From assembly GCF_030272615.1 (NCBI RefSeq), contig NC_081412.1, positions 137,890,747 to 137,954,746 of the forward strand: DNA of 64,000 nucleotides. The letters run 5' to 3'. Position 1 is the first letter of the stretch, and each line of letters begins with the position of its first letter. The position numbers were made by a program, and so were the translations under genes. Source of the stretch: Cryptomeria japonica (lineage: Eukaryota > Streptophyta > Pinopsida > Cupressales > Cupressaceae). Shown one piece after another: positions 45,053 to 57,051 of the stretch. The notes under the pieces were generated by a model that worked only from the letters and a program-made list of their open reading frames with translations, had not been told where the DNA came from and made no database searches.

Positions 45053-46026
45053 TGTAGAGGAAAATTGAACCACTGCAAAGTGTGGTCAAACCCCTTAAGG
45101 ACTCAATAAAATTTTCTCATCTTCAAGTAAACCTTTGGGGTTATTTAACCCCTAATTTTTCTCACTAGGATGGGAAAGTGTGAAAAACTATGCAGTGTTG
45201 ATAGAAAAAAAATTCCAACTATAGAGGATTAAAGTACAAACTATCAAGACTATTTGGATAAATTCACACACTCTATATCTAGGATGTACATGTGGGTCGA
45301 GGATGATGATACAATAGGCAAGTGTCTTGTACAAATGAGGTACCAAAATTTGTACCAGAGGGTACAAAATAACAAGTACTTTCTACTCTGCTATAGATAT
45401 GATGAAAACAACAAACTGGAAACTAAGAATATAAAATATTGATGAGCTGACAAGGAGAAGATATACTCACAAATGATTCAACTAATAAATTATCCAATGA
45501 ATATCACATTATTCCTTGTTAAACCAACATACATATGACCAATGCAAATTTTAGGTGGTAATGATAAGAGGTTTTCCACAATCAAACCCCCATTTTCATG
45601 TTTCCACCTGCATAGACAATCAGATAGATAGATTGGATAAACAATAATGGAATTAAAGAAAAATGATGCAACAAATGATACACTAAACTAGAGATATAAA
45701 ATGAGTAGTGTAATAAACAAGAGAAAAGAAACTTCCCTTCAACACTAAAACCTTAAATCTTTTTAAAGTGAGGAAAAGCATGGGTTTCTCAAGTTGATAG
45801 AGCTTTGCAGTGAGTGACAATGGTGATGTGATGGACAAACAAAAATGAGAGAAGCTATGAGAGATAGAGAGCATGAGAGTTCAAGAGTGTCTTTCAAATA
45901 CTAAATAATGCAAGAGAGAGAAAAACAAATAAAGACATAAAAGTTAGAGGGGACAATGAATTGAGTTGATGTCGATGGGTGTCAAAGGAGGTGTTACACT
46001 ACCCAAATTAGCAAACTTGTGTAACA
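45053..46026 (-). repeat. 5' LTR of the minus-strand gypsy element
   Basis: About 974 bp, assigned from TGTTACACAAG (46026) to CCTCTACA (45053) on the minus strand. The inner border next to the primer site is firm; the outer border is a best guess because the partner LTR is missing. Open frames inside are incidental. Confidence 0.45.
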
Positions 46027-46228
46027 TCCAAATGACCACCTTCAGTCTAAATATTTACAGGATGAATGCATGGAACGTTGTTGTCTCTACGACACATAGG
46101 AATCCATGAATAAATTAGCCCAAATGGTTGAGAGATCAGGAAAGACAAATGAAAATGTGAATTGAGCAAGCAGTTGAGGTGGAAGCTCATGACGTGGAAT
46201 TGGATGAATTATAGTTTATGACATTACA

Positions 46229-46454
46229 TTTCTATTTCAAGTCTTAGTACAAGAAGCTTTTGGAAGAAGCTAAGGAATCTATAAGTAAGGAATTTATAAT
46301 AGAGAGAGGGAGGGATGGAGGTAGAATGGTGAGAGACCTAGATGAGGAGAGAAAGGTGAGACAAATAGAGAAAGATAGAGAGAGGCGGGTAATGAGATAG
46401 GGAGGGAGGGAGGGAGGGAGGAAGGGAGAGACCTAGAGAGGGGAGAGAGAGAAT

Positions 46455-46526
<72 letters not shown>

Positions 46527-46944
46527 GAGAGAAGAGGAGAGAGTTCAAAAAAGGAGTTGGGCAAGGGGGAAGGAGGGAGAACATTAGAGAGGTGACATAT
46601 AGAGGGGGCAAGAGAGGTGACTGAGACATAGACATAAAGAGAGTGATGATAGAGATAGAGGGGGATAGAGAGAGGTGGTAATGAAACATGGATGAAGATA
46701 TGTGGGTAGGTAGTGAGGGGAGAGGGAGAAAGCTAGAGAGGTGACAAAGATAGGGTGGGAGTCGAGAAGGAGGGAGGTAGAAATGGGAGGTACAGATGGC
46801 CATGAATAGTTTTTGCATATAAAAATAGTAAATATTTTGGGAATGGATAGATTGATATGTTATGGTCAATGAACTTTCTATTTCAAGTTTTAGTAAGTAG
46901 CTTTTGAAAGAAGCTAAGACACCTAGAAGTAAGGAATTTATAAT
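46229..46944. repeat. GA-rich block between 70-bp direct repeats
   Basis: Copies of TTTCTATTTCAAGT...AGTAAGGAATTTATAAT occur at 46229-46300 and 46875-46944, flanking about 570 bp of purine-rich GGGAGG/GAGAGA sequence. The long minus-strand frame through this block is a microsatellite artefact. Confidence 0.8.
46453..46525. repeat. (GT)n(GA)n compound microsatellite
   Basis: About 13 GT units followed by about 22 GA units, the same composite arrangement as at 16990-17108. Confidence 0.97.
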
Positions 46945-47475
46945 CAGTGGCTTAATTTTTCATTTTTCATCGTTGAATGGTTATATGGATTCAATATAGA
47001 TACTCACTTTGTGCATTTAATTTCCCATTGTACTAATTTGGGATCCATAGTAAGTATTTTCAAAGCCAAACTTGTGTCTGCATCTATAAGAAAGTGGTAC
47101 AAGCTAATAAGATATAATTCATGGGATGCATAAGAGATTTTTTCATTGTCATCTACTTACATTCAAAAGCAAATTCCAGTGGACTAAGAGGAGAATGGGA
47201 TTATGAATTTGAGTTGTTTATGAGATATGGGTGTGAAGCAATGGACATTCCCAAGCTAAAACCTACTAATTCTATGTTGCTTGTAGTTTCTTCTCCCATC
47301 AGATAAGATCAAGTTGTTCTACTTTTAGAGTGAATTCACTATTTGATTGCGATCTACAATGAGTCCCTGTCCAAAATATTCCAAAATAGTTTCATGGAAG
47401 GAAAAGGGATAAGTACCCACTAAGGATATGAGTCTCTAAAATTATCTTTTGTATATGATGCTCTGCAAAAAGGAA
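46945..47475. other. Unassigned sequence
   Basis: No recognisable gene. A plus-strand frame of 61 codons at 47121-47306 has no known family. Confidence 0.3.
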
Positions 47476-48974
47476 TGTTAGGATATGTTAGGAAGACAAA
47501 CACAAACAAACAAGAAACAATCCAAGTGTTAGTGTTAGAAATCACAAATCAAAGACTATCCTAAGCAAGCATATCAAGAGAGACACAAAACACAAAATAG
47601 AAAGATTAACAAATCTAAGAAATGCAATAAGACATCTCCAAATTCCCTCCACCATGTTTGTAGCTACTCCTCCCTTGTTCCTCTCCTCTCCAAGTTCCCA
47701 AATGAGTGTAGCTCTCAGTAGCTTTTTGCACTATTTTGGATGTCTTATGGAGATTCAAGATTGACATGATTAATTATGCCAACACAAGTGTAAAGAAAAC
47801 TAGATATGAGATGTTATGTAATTAGCTAATGTTAATTTTAACCAAAAGATAATATGGACTATTATGCTAAAATGCTCTCTAAAATTCACTATAACTTAGA
47901 TGCATACAAGATTTCAAGATTATAGATGTGCTTGAGAATGCTTGAGGATTTTAAAATGAGGAATGTGAGCTCTATTTATAAGTAAAATGGAGCAATGGAT
48001 GGTTGAGATTGAGTAATCTCAACAAGGGTCAGGATTGATGGGTTTATGATCCATGTGAGTGCTTTCAATCCAATCCCAGGATGATAAATGTCAACAAGAG
48101 ATGGGTTGAGAGGAGAGGGAATAAGCATTAAATGATTGACATGATTTGAAGGTTAACTTGGGAGGTAAGGTTAATGTTGAGTTGAAAGAATAAAGTCATT
48201 ATCCAATAAATAATGTCTTTATCCAATGGATAAACTCTTGTGCAAGAGTTAGTGAGGATAACCATGGTCAAAGCAATAAATGCTTGAAGAGACCCATGAG
48301 TCAAATGAGGGTTGAGTTAGAGGTAAAGTCTCTGACCATGTGGGTGAGTTGAGTTAACCATAAATGGTTATGTAAGAGCCATTAATGGTCATGTAAGAGC
48401 CATTAGTGGTTTGGAAGACTTTAGGGGTTAGCTTGTTGAACACATAAAGCATTAAATGCTTTTCAAAGACTTTGAGGCTTTGAGAAGTGACTTCAAGTTG
48501 CTTAGGAATGTGACAATATTTAGGAAATGGGATTAGGCTAATTAGGAATGATTAGAAGAATTTAGAAAGTGGTTAGAAGGGTCTAGAAGGGGATTTAGGA
48601 TTGCAAGTGGGTTTGGTGGGTGGGGGAAAATAGGATTTTAATTAAAATAAAATTAATTTATTTCAATTGTGGTTGCAACTTGCATTTGTAGGAGAATGCA
48701 AGTGGGGGAGAGTAGTTTGGGGATTTTAAATAAATATTTATTTAAAAGAGGAAAGGGGGTTGAATTAAATAAATATGTTTTATTTATTTAATTGATTGTG
48801 AATTTGGTTTAATGAATTAATTTAAATAAATTGAATAATTTATTTAATTAACAAGAGAAGGGGTTGAGGATGAATTAATTAAATGTTAATTTAATTAACT
48901 GATTATTGATGGTTTATTAATCAAATAAATAGTAAATATTCATTTAATTAAATGGACAAATTTATGTGACTACA
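47476..48974 (-). repeat. LTR-like repeat
   Basis: About 1.5 kb with possible TG...CA ends (TGTTAGGATATG on the left, GTGACTACA on the right). On the minus strand it begins TGTAGTCACATAAATTTG, similar to the starts of the repeats ending at 6080 and 50080. The A/T-rich AAATAAATATTTATTTAA-type zone near that end is also shared in style. No target duplication found; the left border is uncertain. Confidence 0.35.
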
Positions 48975-49181
48975 ATATACAATACTGAATGATCATTGAT
49001 TGATGTAAAGTTAAACAATCTTCCTTTTATAGATTGCAATTTCTAGTGTAAGGGGAACATGAATGAATTCAAGAATTTCCTCCAATGGATTGGTGTGGTT
49101 GTTGATTTTGGAAAGGGATGTGAAATAATTGCCAAAATAGTCAAAATGAACACATAATTCAAAGTCATAACAAGGCTTATC
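48975..49181. other. Short spacer between LTR-like repeats
   Basis: About 200 bp of unassigned sequence. Confidence 0.4.
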
Positions 49182-50080
49182 TTTATGTATGATGAATTTT
49201 GAATCTATTGTAAACTCCTAATTAGCCCAACCACTAGCCTAGAATCTACAAAAACATTCAACAACACCAATGGAGCTCTAAATCAAATGCATGTAAATAA
49301 AATAAAGCAACATTTTACCTCATGCAAATGACAAACCTGACTACATTGTCCTCCTATCCTTTAAGATCTTGTGAATATGATGTATTAGCTTGAAACATCA
49401 AGCACTAGCACAATATGACATAAAGTAATGGAGTGTGGTTGATTGATGATCTCATAAAGATGATGCAATGATAATGAAAGAAATGGTGTAAGTTCTAGAG
49501 AAATTTTGGCATAATAGATATAAACTCAAGTTGTGGATTCTTATCAAATGAGTGGGAAATGCCTCTTTTATAGAAATCTTCAAGAGAATAAAGAGATTAG
49601 ATTTAAAATTTAAAAGATGAATGACCATGATTAAGAGGTTAAAGGAGAATCAATTGGATTAAAAGGTGCAAATGAGACGTAGAGATAAGATTAAGAGGTG
49701 GAAGGAGTGAATGGGATTAAGATGTTAATTTGAATGAAGGGATGATATTAATAGATGGGTTGACTTTTTGGTTCAATGAATATGGACATGTGACAAAGGA
49801 CAAAGTGAATGAAGATGAATAAGACAATTGTTACATGACTATGATTATAAATTATGATCCATGTGAACAAGTTGGAGGGCTAGGATTAGACATAAGAGGA
49901 TAATGAGTGAATTAAATAAATAATAGTATTTATTTAATTAATGGAGGAAAAAGGTGAGATTGAGAATAATAAAATAAATAATTAATATTTATTTAATTTA
50001 GGAAAGAAAAGGTTAATGAATTGATTAAATAAACAGAAATATTTATTTAATTAAGTGCAAACATTTTTAGGTGTCTACTA
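49182..50080 (-). repeat. LTR-like dispersed repeat, copy 2
   Basis: About 900 bp matching 5186-6080 along its length, with many identical tracts such as CCACTAGCCTAGAAT, TTGACTTTTTGNTTCAATGAAT and GTGAACAAGTTGGAGGGCTAGG. Scattered substitutions and small indels separate the copies. It ends where the plus-strand gypsy LTR begins. Confidence 0.65.
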
Positions 50081-51355
50081 TACACGTCTAAAATTAATTT
50101 AATTAATATTTAATTAATTTAAGCCTTCTCACATAATTAATTAATTTAATTGTATTAACCCCCTTCCTCTTAAGGTTAATTAAATCAAATTTAATTAGTC
50201 TTATCACTATAGTCTTATAATTAATTTATCAGAATTAATTATTTCCTATTCTTCTAAAAGTCACCTCAATCATTTTTTCTTCTAAATCTCTATTAGTTAA
50301 TTAATTTCAATTAACTAAGCTAACCATGTGATTCCTATAAATCACCCTTTCTAATCCTATCATCTAGCCTAATTAATCCACCTTAATCATGCTTATCATT
50401 ATCTCTCAATTTTATATTCCTCCACTCATTATCTCTCCTCATGCCACATCCTCCTAACTTTCTTACTTGCACTCTAATCACTCATTACACCACCTAATCA
50501 ATATTCTTAATGATTTGCACATCCCTAATCACCTTGATTAGAGATGAGTCAACTCTTTTCCATAAATGGCTTTCCCATCTCATCCTCCAACCTTAAATGC
50601 AACCCACTTTGATCCTTTCAAAGAAATTCAAATTCTTAGAATCTCCCCATGCCTCCTTTTCCCAAGGAATTTTTAATTCCTTTTCTCATTTAGTCTTCCC
50701 ACACATCTCTTATTTTGAAATTTTTAATTCCTCCTCCTTTCCCACAAAAAAAATTATTTTCTAATTTTTCTTCCCAAGGTACTTGGGAGCTCTTCCCCAT
50801 ATACTTGAGAAGTATGGAGACAAGATATGCCTTTATGAAAAATCTCTTGGTTCTCCCACCTTGTCCTCTCAATCCTCTCCCACTCTTTCTTTCAATCTCA
50901 ACCCTTCATTCCAAATCAATCTTGGCCTTCTATTTTGTTCTCCTCCAATCTATATATTGGAGTCTCTTCTCCTAAAAAAAATCCACTTCCATCATATTAT
51001 TATGCTGTCCATTTCATCCCTTGATCCACCTTTCAAGTAATTTCATGATGTCCATTTGCAATCCAAATCCATCCATGGCACCCTAATAATGCCAAAATCT
51101 TGACTTATCCATATCATCCATATTCATCATTATTTCCAATCCAATCTTGTTGTGTAGTGGAGAGCAATTCACAATCCTTCAACTAAGGAGCATATCAAGT
51201 GGAGCAACAAGGGTGCCTCTTCCACTTCATCAATCTCAATCTGAGGAACAAGAGAAGGTTTTGAAGGTATAATGGTTTATTTTAGGCAATTTTTGAATGA
51301 TTTTATGTTTATTTAGATTAAAACTAATCATTAGCATTCCCAAATTTTTTTGCTT
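50081..51355 (+). repeat. 5' LTR of the plus-strand gypsy element
   Basis: Begins near TATACACGTCTAAAATT and carries a TATATATTGGAG core-promoter-like word at about 50950. It ends just before the primer site. Borders are approximate, because the partner LTR is outside and the tips do not show clean TG/CA. Confidence 0.45.
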
Positions 51356-51361
51356 GGTTTA

Positions 51362-51383
51362 TTTTGGCACACTCAGTGGGACC
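51362..51383 (+). other. Primer-binding-site region
   Basis: TTTTGGCACACTCAGTGGGA, matching the widespread plant gypsy form TTTGGCGCGCCCGGTGGGAC with few changes. Confidence 0.65.
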
Positions 51384-54214
51384 CACGTGCCTTGTCACTA
51401 GTCTTTTTTGTGCATTTTGAAGGATTTTAGTTGCAGGTTTCCAGTTCAGTGTTTGAGACTGCATTTCAGCGTCTTCGATTTGCCGGATCGATGTCTATGC
51501 TCAGGGGAATCAACGTCTCCATTCAAATTTTAAAATTCTTGCTAATCATTTTTGCAGGCTTTCCTTGATCGACATTTCCATTTCATATTTCAATGTCTCT
51601 GCTATTCTAGTTTTTCTAATAGTTTCTTTACATTTTATCTTGTTTTTAATCAATTAAAAGAACAAAAACATTAAAATATCAGTTAAAAATATAAAAAATA
51701 TTTAAATTGGTAGTTAGTATTTTTAGTATTTTAATTTTTAACAGTAATTTAGATTTCTTGGGATAATTAGGTGATATTTTTGGGAAGTAGCGCTTTAGCA
51801 TCTGTGTTGTGGTTCGACATCTTTGCCGAACCTATTTTCTTGTTTCTGTTCAAATTTTGAATTTTCTTGAATTTTCCATGCTAACTATTTTCTGCAGACT
51901 GTGTTTCAACAATTGCACAGACAAGTAACGTCTGCGCTATGCTTCGACGTCTTTGTAGGTATAATATCCCTCTGAATTTTTAAATTTTAAATTTCAAATC
52001 TTTTTACCGTACTGTTATTTTTGTTTTAGTTACGAGCCTTATTTCAATGTCTGCACAGACGTTCGACGTATGTGCCTGCACTTCAACATCTACATTGGAG
52101 TAGTTAGAATTTCTTGTTATTGATCAAATTTTGAGTTTTGTAGGAACTCTCGTGTGTCCAAGACCACTTTTGTCAAACTAATAATTGGTTTTCTTGCAGC
52201 ACGCTTGCCAAATACTTACTTTTCCACTAGATTTAGTTTTATCTTTCTTTCTTTTTAGAGTAGACAACATATATATTTGTGGGACTAAAAAGAGCAAGTT
52301 TCTACCGTGTTTTTGTGCACTTGCACGTGTAGAGCGGTCCCATAGCTAACACACACTATCCTCTTCCCTTCATCTTCGTGGTCTTGGGTACATGAGAAAA
52401 GTGTTAGCGACACTCAATTTTTATTTTGTAGGTAGAGGGATTGTCCCCCCGAGAAGCCCATAAGGCTAGTGTGGGGAGAATGACCCAAGCGGTAATGGTC
52501 TTTTAGCCAAGTCACCTCTTAGTCGCTATATAAAACACATGGGATGAAATTCCTCATGATAGGTGCTAATTGCCTACCTATGCTAACTTCCCCTGTACCT
52601 GTGTTCTACAAGAAGGAAGCCTCCCGAGGGAGAGAGCGTACATGGACACCCGAAAGAGAGTCCCGTACTATGAACCTTGTTTTAGTAAGACAAAATCCTA
52701 CATTAGTGGTACAAGGGATGCATATCATACCTCAAAGTTACCTCTCATGTACCCACTCAAGATGAGACATGAATCCCTCAGTTAAAAGATTTCTGGATCT
52801 TTGGGTAAGACAATCTAGTATGCTTGAGAAGTGAGTGTCGTGGAGGGGAGCTAGTGCTACCAAAATCTCTATTTGTCCACTTGTTTGAGGTATCTCTTTG
52901 TGAGAGAGGCCCATCTAATGGTTTCCATTTTTCAGCCTAGGATGTATGTCTGATGTGTCTTCATTTACTTTTTTGATTGGGCTAATCTATGCCCCCCATC
53001 ACTTTCACACTTATTATAAAGCATTGTCATTGGCCAATGTGTCTCCATTATCTGATATTTTCTTGCCAAGAGTAGACAAAACTAAACATTTTTCCAATTT
53101 GACCAAGTTTGACCAAATTCCATTCAAATTTTTTATTTAAAACTGTCAAATTGTCCTTTAGTGTCTCCACCCTAAGAAAACTATACTTCAACGTCTTTGC
53201 TTCACTGTTTCAACGTCTCCTTCCTACTTCAATGTCTCTACCCTAGTTAGGTTTTCAGTTAGTTTCACTCATGCAGAATAAGACCAAATCACTCAAGCAT
53301 CCCAAGAAGTCAATTTACTGCCAAGTCAAGAATAAAAGCCCAGCTATAAGCAACTCCTCAAGCATCAAAAGTTTTTATACATCAATTGAGGACTCTTGTT
53401 GAAACATAGGACCTTCTTGCATCATTTCTATGAATACCTTCATGGTCATAATAATTATTTTTATGAGGAGTCTTTGAGAATCTACACTTTCCATCAAAGA
53501 TCAAGTTTATCCCAAAGGATTAATAGGAGTGTTCGCATTCCTTTGTCCAACTTGCCCCATCCTCAAAACACTTATTGAGTCACTTTCCATCTAAGGTAGT
53601 CTTTCTTCTTCTCACATTTTCTTTTCTTTGACCAATCCCTATTTCTTCCATAATCATTATCATCTTTTCCAAGGACTAGCATAATCAATCATCAACCTCA
53701 ATCAATCAACCAATCAATCAACCAATCAATTAAATCAACCTCCCAATCCAAGGTTAGCACTTTGCAAAGTCTTACTTAGGCCTTTTATCATTTGTCAAAT
53801 CCTTAATTATCCTTGTTCTTGAGAAAGAGTCTATCTCAAGTACCATACTTAATTAATCCTAATCATTTGGGTTGATCAAAACCCTAATCCTTTACCCTAT
53901 TTTTCTTAGGAACGAAGTCTATCCTAAGTAGAAAAAGGCTTGATCTAGTCTTAATCCAAGGTCTAAGTTTGGCCTAGCTTGGTTGTTATCTCGCTTTGTG
54001 GCCCACCCCATCTACGTCCTAATCCAAGGGCTAAGATATCATCTAATCAATATCGTCCTAATCCAAGGACCAATCCAATCAAATTAAATAAAACCCAATC
54101 CAATCCAATCAAACCAAATAAAATCCAAAGTTTCTAAGTCCTAATCCCCACCTTTCATCTCACATCTTGTCATCGTCTCTTGATCACTTTGATCCATATC
54201 ATCTTGTTGGCTTG
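51384..54214 (+). other. Non-coding leader of the gypsy element
   Basis: About 2.8 kb without a sustained open frame, rich in repeated CAACGTCTTTGC/CAATGTCTCTG-like words at 51440-52110 and 53180-53250. It is cut at 54214 by the copia-type insertion and continues at 61565. No independent gene seen; frames at 52544-52785 and 52946-53140 are incidental. Confidence 0.5.
54210..54214. repeat. Target duplication CATCT, left
   Basis: CATCT directly before the TG of the 5' LTR; repeated at 61565-61569. Confidence 0.85.
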
Positions 54215-55260
54215 ATGATGATTGTAATGTATTCATTAGTTGTTGTCATTGATGAAACACTCTTACACACACATATGATTACATTGACTACCGGTGTAAC
54301 TTCAATTGGTTTACACTGTCAACCGCTATGTTTAAGGTTTATCCCTAACTGGTAATCTGTGTCAACCGGTATGTGCTTAAGAGACAACATGTGGCTACAC
54401 TAAGTAGGCATCAAAATGAAGATGAAGATGAAGATGGAGATCAAGCGGAAGATTCCAGAACAACGGTTCACATGTTTTGTTCCAACCGGTATTTGATTTT
54501 GTGATGAGTTACCAGCACCGTTTTCTTGGCAGTCATTTTTGTGATGAGTTATGATCACTTGTCTAGATACACTACACCTAGGAAATTGTGTTTTGATTTC
54601 CTTAGGCCAACATAAGATTTGAATGTCTATTTAAAGACATCTTAGTGAATCATTTGAAAGTGATAAAGAATGATGTTATGTGAATACTGATATGCATCTA
54701 TAGTGAAAGCTTTTGTTGAAGAGTGATAAGTGTGAAGGTGAAGAGTAGTGTTAAATGTACTTAGAATGATCTAATCAAGCAAGTATTGTGCTACTCAGAA
54801 CAAATCAAACCATTCTTGTTGTTTTCTAATCATTACAACAGAATCAAATCCCCTAACCGGGTAAGCTCTAACAAGGTGATCCATTAGTTTGGATTCTCAA
54901 ATCCTCCAACGAGGTTACTCCTAACAGGGTATAAGCTTCTAATCAAGCTTTGGGATCTCTAACAAGATTCTCTCCTAGCAGAGCACTTTGTAGACCTTAA
55001 CCGGTCAGTTATCTATTACTGTGGATAGTTAAATTGCGAGTTCCATCTCAATGTGGTTTTTACCTATTTGGGTTTTCCACGTATAAAATACTCATGTTAT
55101 GGTGGATGCTTTACTTTTTGTGGATGATGTTATATCATTTTGGATAGCATGTATTTTGTTTAAATGCTTGGTTAAGTTCATCTACTGGTTAGTATTTGAA
55201 GTAGTGTTTTATTTGGCATCACTGATTCACCCCCCCTCTTAGTGCTTTTCAAGTCCATCA
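54215..55260 (+). repeat. 5' LTR of the copia-type element
   Basis: 1,046 bp, TGTTGGCTTGATGATGATTG to AAGTCCATCA. Compared with the 3' LTR it lacks several short segments, including about 35 bp near 54865 and about 20 bp near 54925. Its TATA-like word is TATTTAAAGA (54629-54638). Confidence 0.92.
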
Positions 55261-55261
55261 A

Positions 55262-55275
55262 TTGCTATCAGAGCC
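55262..55275 (+). other. Primer-binding site (initiator Met tRNA type)
   Basis: TTGCTATCAGAGCC, one change from the TTGGTATCAGAGC form standard for plant copia elements, directly after the 5' LTR. Confidence 0.85.
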
Positions 55276-55322
55276 TAACTTATTTGAAGCCTAATCGCTT
55301 ATAAGGGAGTCTTGAAACTACC

Positions 55323-56597
55323 ATGGGGGACGAGAGCTACTTCGAGATGGCTAGAGAGCTAGAAGCTAGCAGAAATGAAGTTGAATCCCTTAGGGGCAAA
55401 CTGAAAGCTTCCCAAGTCAAAAGGAGAGAGCTATCTAAAAAACTGTTAGAAATATCTAATAATAGTTCTTCAGATGAAGCCAATATTGAAGCTTTAGCAG
55501 GAGAAGTTGAAAAGTTGAACGGTGAGAAACTGAATCTAAGAAGAGAGATAGAAGGTCTCACTATCCGCATGAGTCAGGAACTGGAAGCCAGAAAAGCTAC
55601 TGAAGATCTTATCAAGGAAAGAGATCAAGAGATTATAAAGATCAAACGGGAAAAATACACTATGCATGAGAACTTGATTGCTGAAACAGAAGAAAAGGAG
55701 AACCTAAAGCTAGATCTTGAGCTGGCATCATTTCTGAAAGAGAACTTGTCTAAGCATAATGGAGATCTCGTCAAAAAGCTTACTGAAGCCAATGAGAAAT
55801 TGGAGAAGTTCGTCAAAAGTTCTACCATGCTGGAAGAACAAATTCAATCACAGAGAATGAAGGGTGATATCTCTGGACTTGGTTTTCATACAACTGAAAA
55901 AGGTGAGTCCTCTGGTACAAAGAACAAAACTGCTCCTAAAGTCAATAAGACTATCGGTAAGAAGGTTTTTAAACTTGTCTACTTTGTTTGCCATAAGCCT
56001 GGTCATACTGCAAATTTTTGTAGAGGCAAACCTAACCAAAATGCAAATTACAATACTAATGCTAGGTATGTGTCAAGAAAGTTTGAAGGTCATTGCTTCA
56101 CTTGTGGAATGTATGGGCATAGACATGTTGAGTGCAGATATGGAGAAAACAATCCTGTACCACACATGCATCCTAGACCAAATGGTGACCGGATAAGGAA
56201 CTTTGATAACCGTGTAAACCTAAACTGACAAAGATCCTATGACAACCGATTTAGTCCATTCGAGATGGAAAAGGTAACAAATGTTATTTGTACCTTCTGT
56301 AATAACTTTGGTCATGTGGCTATAAACTGCAGAAGAAGAACATGAAGAGGAAATGCAGGACCTTGGAGATCATCTAGTATGGTCTGTTACCACTGCAACA
56401 AGCCGGGACACTTAGTAAAATTTTGTAGATCAAGAAATAGAAAACCGGTGAACTCTTTCAAGGATAAAAAAGGCAAGCAGAAAGTTGATGTTGAGGAAAC
56501 CAGAGAAGATATGATCAAATCTGGAAAAATAAAGGTGATGACTCGCCTGGAGAAGAAACTGTTTCTTCACCCAGTGAAGAGAACCCAACACTGGTGA
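55323..56597 (+). pseudogene. Gag-like coiled-coil protein with four zinc knuckles, two in-frame TGA
   Basis: The ATG at 55323 opens 301 codons. Residues about 8-165 are a continuous charged coiled coil (ELEASRNEVESLRGKL onward). A Lys/Thr-rich linker and zinc knuckles follow: YFVCHKPGHTANFC (first Cys changed to Tyr) and CFTCGMYGHRHVEC. After TGA at 56226 and 56343 the same frame continues with CTFCNNFGHVAINC and CYHCNKPGHLVKFC and ends at 56597. Both stops sit where CGA (Arg) would fit, suggesting recent CpG decay. The usual UBN2 gag domain upstream of the knuckles is absent. Confidence 0.7.
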
Positions 56598-57051
56598 TTT
56601 AAGCCTATTTTAACATGGCTAAGGGGAGCTTAATGGTAAAACATCTCCAGACCCCTTGTAAAATAAGCGAGCAAGAATTTTTGAATCATGAATTTTGGTG
56701 ACTTTTTGTTGACGTGTTATCAACCGTTATTTCACTTAAGCGGTGAAATTAGGGTTTGTAACCTAAAGTGTGAGAATTTATTGCAGTTGGTAAAAAGGGA
56801 TAAAAGAAAGTTATACTTTGTCTTTTCTTATCCTAAATCTTTCGAGAAAGAAATTTGAAGCGATTGCAGAGCTGAACAAGATTGTCTTGCTGTCAATTGG
56901 CAAAGTGTTTTGTGATTAGAGAAATCAAGTTGAATCGAAAGTTGCAGAGAGGCGAACGAGTGTGCATTTGGGCATTTCAATCGAGAAACGGAGCAATGTG
57001 CAAGAAACAAGTTATTTCTTTGTATATCGCTTCGAAACTTGTTTATCTAGA

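Larger units (their letters stand above)
39961..46026 (-). mobile_element. Degenerate Ty3/gypsy element remnant
   Basis: Minus-strand order: LTR (46026-45053), primer-site region (45052-45031), gag-like frames (about 44900-43600), protease-like region (43041-42413), proline-rich segment (42320-42096) and further decayed sequence to about 39961. No integrase or RT motifs are visible and no 3' LTR was found, so the element is truncated or was always short of pol. A solo LTR of another family (40540-41728) interrupts it. The left limit is approximate. Confidence 0.6.

Noticed and set aside
46294..46869. 191-codon Ser/Leu/Pro-rich minus-strand frame
   Set aside because: Spans a purine-rich low-complexity block; no protein-like composition outside the repeats.
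47457..48979. Target duplication for the 47.5-49.0 kb LTR-like repeat
   Set aside because: GTATA before 47457 and ATATA after 48974 differ and the left LTR border is not fixed, so no duplication is claimed.
55337..56039. Minus-strand frames opposite the coiled-coil gag ORF
   Set aside because: Shadows of the charged coiled-coil coding strand.
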